In this document: positions 49,875 to 52,349 of the stretch, piece by piece
Layout: each line of letters starts with the position of its first letter
Numbering within the stretch: the stretch's first letter is position 1
NCBI RefSeq assembly: GCF_003112455.1
Contig: NZ_BDQX01000036.1
Location: forward strand, 299,261-351,609
Reading direction: 5' to 3'
From: Paenibacillus agaridevorans
GTDB lineage: Bacteria > Bacillota > Bacilli > Paenibacillales > Paenibacillaceae
Length of the DNA: 52,349 nucleotides
Program-made: the position numbers and the translations under genes
The notes under the pieces: generated by a model
Databases searched by the model: none
Told to the model about the DNA's origin: nothing
What the model saw: only the letters and a program-made list of their open reading frames with translations

Positions 49875-51443
49875 ATGCTGTACATGAATTTGCCAGAATA
49901 TTTGATCATTCCCCTTATCGTTGTAGGTGTGCTTGTCGTATTGGGTCTTGCCTTCTGGGCGAGGTACAAGACGGTGAGTCCGGACGAGGCGATGCTCGTT
50001 ACGGGATCGTTCCTTGGATCCCGCAACTCGCTCGTGGACGAATCGGGCCGCAAGGTAAAAATCATTCGAGGCGGGGGCGCCTTCATCCTGCCGGTATTCC
50101 AGAAGGCCGAGTACTTGTCGCTCTTGTCCCACAAGCTGGACGTATCTACGCCGGAAGTGTATACGGAGCAAGGCGTTCCCGTCATGGCCGATGGCGTGGC
50201 GATCATCAAGATCGGCGGCGCGATGGAAGACGTGGCGACTGCCGCGGAGCAGTTCCTTGGCAAGCCGACAGAAGGTTTGAAAAGCGAAGCCCAAGAAGTG
50301 CTCGAAGGTCATCTGCGCGCGATTCTCGGTTCAATGACGGTAGAAGAAGTGTACCGTAACCGCGATAAGTTCGCGCAAGAGGTACAGGGCGTGGCAGCGA
50401 AGGATTTGAAGAAGATGGGCCTGCAGATCGTTTCGTTTACAATCAAGGATCTGCGCGACAAACACGGTTATCTGGATGCTCTCGGCAAGCCGCGTATCGC
50501 AGCCGTCAAGCGCGATGCCGACATCGCCGAAGCCGAAGCCATACGGGATGCGAGAATTCAGAAGGCGCATGCAGCGGAAGCCGGACAGAAGGCGGAGCTG
50601 CTGCGTGATACCAACATCGCGGAAGCCGAGAAGGATAAAGAGATGAAGGTAGCCTCCTTCAAGCGCGATCAGGATACGGCAAAGGCGGAAGCCGACCAGG
50701 CTTACTCTATTCAAGAAGCGCGCGCGAAGCAAAGCGTGGTCGAGGAGCAAATGAAGGTAGAGCTCGTCCGCAAGGAGCGCGAAATCGACCTCGAAGGCAA
50801 AGAGATTCTGCGTCGCGAGAAACAATATGACGCGGAGGTTAAGAAGAAGGCGGACGCCGACCGTTACGCCGTCGAACAAGCGGCGGAAGCAGACAAGGCC
50901 AAGCGGATTCGCGAAGCCGATGCGCTGCAATACCGGATAGAAGCGGAAGCGAAGGCGCAAGCGGCTCAGAAACGTTTGGAAGGTCTTGCGGTGGCGGAAG
51001 CGGAGAAAGCCAAAGGTACGGCGGAGGCGGAGGTTATCCGGCTGCGCGGTCTCGCTGAAGCCGAGGCGAAGGAAAAGCTGGCGGAAGCGTTCGCGAAGTT
51101 CGGAGAAGCGGCCGTCCTGGATATTATCGTCAAAATGCTGCCAGAGCTCGCTGGCAAGGTTGCCGAGCCGATCAGCTCGATCGATAAGCTGACCGTTGTC
51201 GATACGGGCAACGGAGAAGGAGCGGCACGACTAAGCAATTACGTAACCTCGTTGATGTCGACAGCGCCTGAGATGCTAAAAAGCGTATCCGGCATCGACG
51301 TGAACCAGTTGATTCAAGGGTTGACGTCGAAAGCGATCGCTCCGTCTGCGCCAGTTGCACCGAATACTGTGGAAGCCGCTATAGCGAAAATCAAGCCGGC
51401 TATCGCTCCCGTAGCAACGGAAGCACCAAAAACAGACAAATAG
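49875..51443 (+). CDS. floT: Flotillin-like protein FloT
   Basis: The protein has about 522 residues. An N-terminal hydrophobic hairpin (LIIPLIVVGVLVVLGLAFWA) is followed by an SPFH/PHB domain (SPDEAMLVTGSFLGSRNSLV, then GGGAFILPVFQKAEYLSLLS and VPVMADGVAIIKI). A long coiled coil rich in Ala, Glu and Lys (AEAEAIRDARIQKAHAAEAG, repeated EAEK/KAEA words) precedes a C-terminal region ending in a Pro/Ala tail. FloT organises membrane microdomains. Start uncertain: GAGAGGAG is 2 nt from the ATG at 49875 and 11 nt from the ATG at 49884. It is cotranscribed with nfeD. Confidence 0.95.
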   Translation: MLYMNLPEYLIIPLIVVGVLVVLGLAFWARYKTVSPDEAMLVTGSFLGSRNSLVDESGRKVKIIRGGGAFILPVFQKAEYLSLLSHKLDVSTPEVYTEQGVPVMADGVAIIKIGGAMEDVATAAEQFLGKPTEGLKSEAQEVLEGHLRAILGSMTVEEVYRNRDKFAQEVQGVAAKDLKKMGLQIVSFTIKDLRDKHGYLDALGKPRIAAVKRDADIAEAEAIRDARIQKAHAAEAGQKAELLRDTNIAEAEKDKEMKVASFKRDQDTAKAEADQAYSIQEARAKQSVVEEQMKVELVRKEREIDLEGKEILRREKQYDAEVKKKADADRYAVEQAAEADKAKRIREADALQYRIEAEAKAQAAQKRLEGLAVAEAEKAKGTAEAEVIRLRGLAEAEAKEKLAEAFAKFGEAAVLDIIVKMLPELAGKVAEPISSIDKLTVVDTGNGEGAARLSNYVTSLMSTAPEMLKSVSGIDVNQLIQGLTSKAIAPSAPVAPNTVEAAIAKIKPAIAPVATEAPKTDK

Positions 51444-51486
51444 TAGAGGGAACCGTATCCAGCGAATGTTCCTTTGGGCAACTATC

Positions 51487-51582
51487 AAGGTGAAACGGCT
51501 GTTGCGATCCTTTGGAGGGGCAGCCGTTTCATTCCGAGAATTATAGGCCAAGTGTGGAGAAAACATATACTTTCTATAATTC
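51487..51582. repeat. Double-hairpin dispersed repeat, copy B
   Basis: The 96-bp copy matches copy A (45704-45800). GGTGAAACGGCT...AGCCGTTTCA forms the first hairpin, then the identical TTCCGAGAATTATAG, then CATATACTTTC-TATAATTC. An insertion sequence begins about 3 bp further on. Confidence 0.7.
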
Positions 51583-51585
51583 AAA

Positions 51586-52349
51586 GGGGCTGTCCAGTCA
51601 GTGAAAACTGATTTCTGGTCCGCCCTGTTTTCGTTGTATGTAAAAAAGCACAAAAAAACCGTCTTTTCTTGTAAAATGGAAGTTACCACACACCCATTCA
51701 GGAAAGGACGTTTTTTTTTGCGTAATCAAACGACTACTACCAAACAGTATACCATGCAACTGACGCTTCCTCTAGGGGATCTAGAAGAAGAGGTTTCCAA
51801 ACGAAATCTGCCCCTTACCTCCAAGCCCTACGACAACAAACAGACGCAAATGATTCTGGATCTGGAGCTATTCACCCCTGATCACCATGTGGCGCGTGTG
51901 ATTGATGAAATGATTGAAGCCCTCCCGGATGAGCAATTGTTTGCTCACTATGTGGGTGGAGGTCGCAGCTCCTACCATCCCAAAATGATGCTTAAGGCGA
52001 TCCTCTACGGCTACTCGCAAAAGATCTACTCCTGCCGCGGGATCGAAAAGCTGCTGCGTGAAAACCTCCCGGCTATGTGGCTGGCTGCGATGCAGCAGCC
52101 GGACTTCAGGGCCTTGAACGACTTTCGTGGGGTGCGCATGAAAGCATTCATGGACGAGCTGTTTGAAGCGATGATTGGGAAGCTTATCGCGGACAACCAC
52201 ATCACGATGGAGCAGTACTTTTTAGATGGCACGAAGATCGAAGCCGACGCTAACAAGTATTTGTTTGTGTGGAACAAATCCACGTTGCGCTCCGAGGCAA
52301 AGCTGAAGGAGAAGGTGCAGGAGACCCTCGCGCATATTCATACGCTCAC
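51586..52349 (+). mobile_element. Insertion sequence, IS1182 type (left end only)
   Basis: The left end starts near GGGGCTGTCC (51586), which resembles the usual IS1182-family terminus. A TTG-start transposase frame follows. The right end is outside the window, so length and target duplication cannot be checked. Confidence 0.7.
51718..52349 (+). CDS. IS1182-family transposase (3' end missing)
   Basis: The frame opens with TTG at 51718, 9-10 nt after AAAGGACG, and stays open to the window end (210 codons). It reads YHPKMMLKAILYGYSQKIYS (the DUF772-like N-terminal domain of IS1182/IS5 transposases), then LNDFRGVRMKAFMDELFEAM and YFLDGTKIEADANKY, where the Asp is the first DDE residue. It is incomplete only because the window stops. 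Minus-strand frames over this region are shadows. Confidence 0.85.
   Translation, partial: MRNQTTTTKQYTMQLTLPLGDLEEEVSKRNLPLTSKPYDNKQTQMILDLELFTPDHHVARVIDEMIEALPDEQLFAHYVGGGRSSYHPKMMLKAILYGYSQKIYSCRGIEKLLRENLPAMWLAAMQQPDFRALNDFRGVRMKAFMDELFEAMIGKLIADNHITMEQYFLDGTKIEADANKYLFVWNKSTLRSEAKLKEKVQETLAHIHTL

Overview
The window looks like chromosome from a Paenibacillus-type Firmicute. Supporting features are good AGGAGG-type ribosome binding sites, frequent TTG/GTG starts, CcpA beside the acetate/acetoin genes, an arginine decarboxylase of the Bacillus SpeA type, a YuaF/flotillin pair, an SLH-domain protein and tRNAs of Bacillus type. Host genes are moderately GC-rich. The block at about 6.0-9.1 kb is clearly AT-rich, which indicates transfer. 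There is no rRNA and no CRISPR array.

Layout. 1-3.5 kb: an ABC system with an FtsX-type permease (cut by the window start), an ATPase with an AbrB-like tail, and a solute-binding lipoprotein. 3.5-4.4 kb: a 2H phosphoesterase and a small ORF. 4.46-4.76 kb: tRNA-fMet, tRNA-Ile(CAT) and tRNA-Leu(TAA). 4.70-13.54 kb: a genomic island inserted into the 3' end of tRNA-Leu, bounded by a perfect 64-bp direct repeat. It carries a tyrosine integrase, a two-gene CBASS anti-phage system (CD-NTase plus a Cap15-like 2TM/beta-rich effector) whose promoter overlaps a near-perfect LexA (SOS) box, an HNH nuclease, a serine resolvase, iteron-like repeats, a replication-type protein of unknown family, and an operon of four small excisionase-like HTH proteins joined by TAATG/TAGTG overlaps.

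13.5-29.7 kb: mostly housekeeping and cell-surface genes. They include a NucA/B-type nuclease lipoprotein, an SLH protein, tRNA-Val, a YkuD transpeptidase, small conserved proteins, an MBL hydrolase, speA, an MFS exporter, a degenerate tandem repeat of about 51 bp, an RND exporter and a DUF1054 protein. 29.8-45.7 kb: central metabolism and its control. This part has gnd, aroK-aroA, an EIICBA-Enzyme I phosphotransferase operon with a palindromic operator candidate, ccpA-mtnN, and acuA-acuC divergent from acsA with cre-like sites between them. 45.8-52.3 kb: a class A penicillin-binding protein, an nfeD-floT membrane-microdomain operon with an ECF-type promoter candidate, and the left end of an IS1182-type insertion sequence cut by the window end.

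Two dispersed non-coding repeat families were found. One is a 167-bp MITE-like element with 14-bp terminal inverted repeats (29871 and 41739). The other is a 96-97-bp double-hairpin element (45704 and 51487). The most notable part of the window is the tRNA-Leu island. It combines an apparently SOS-linked CBASS, an in-frame TGA inside a coupled small gene, a probable -1 frameshift pair and a stack of HTH proteins. All family assignments come from reading motifs by eye; no database search was run.
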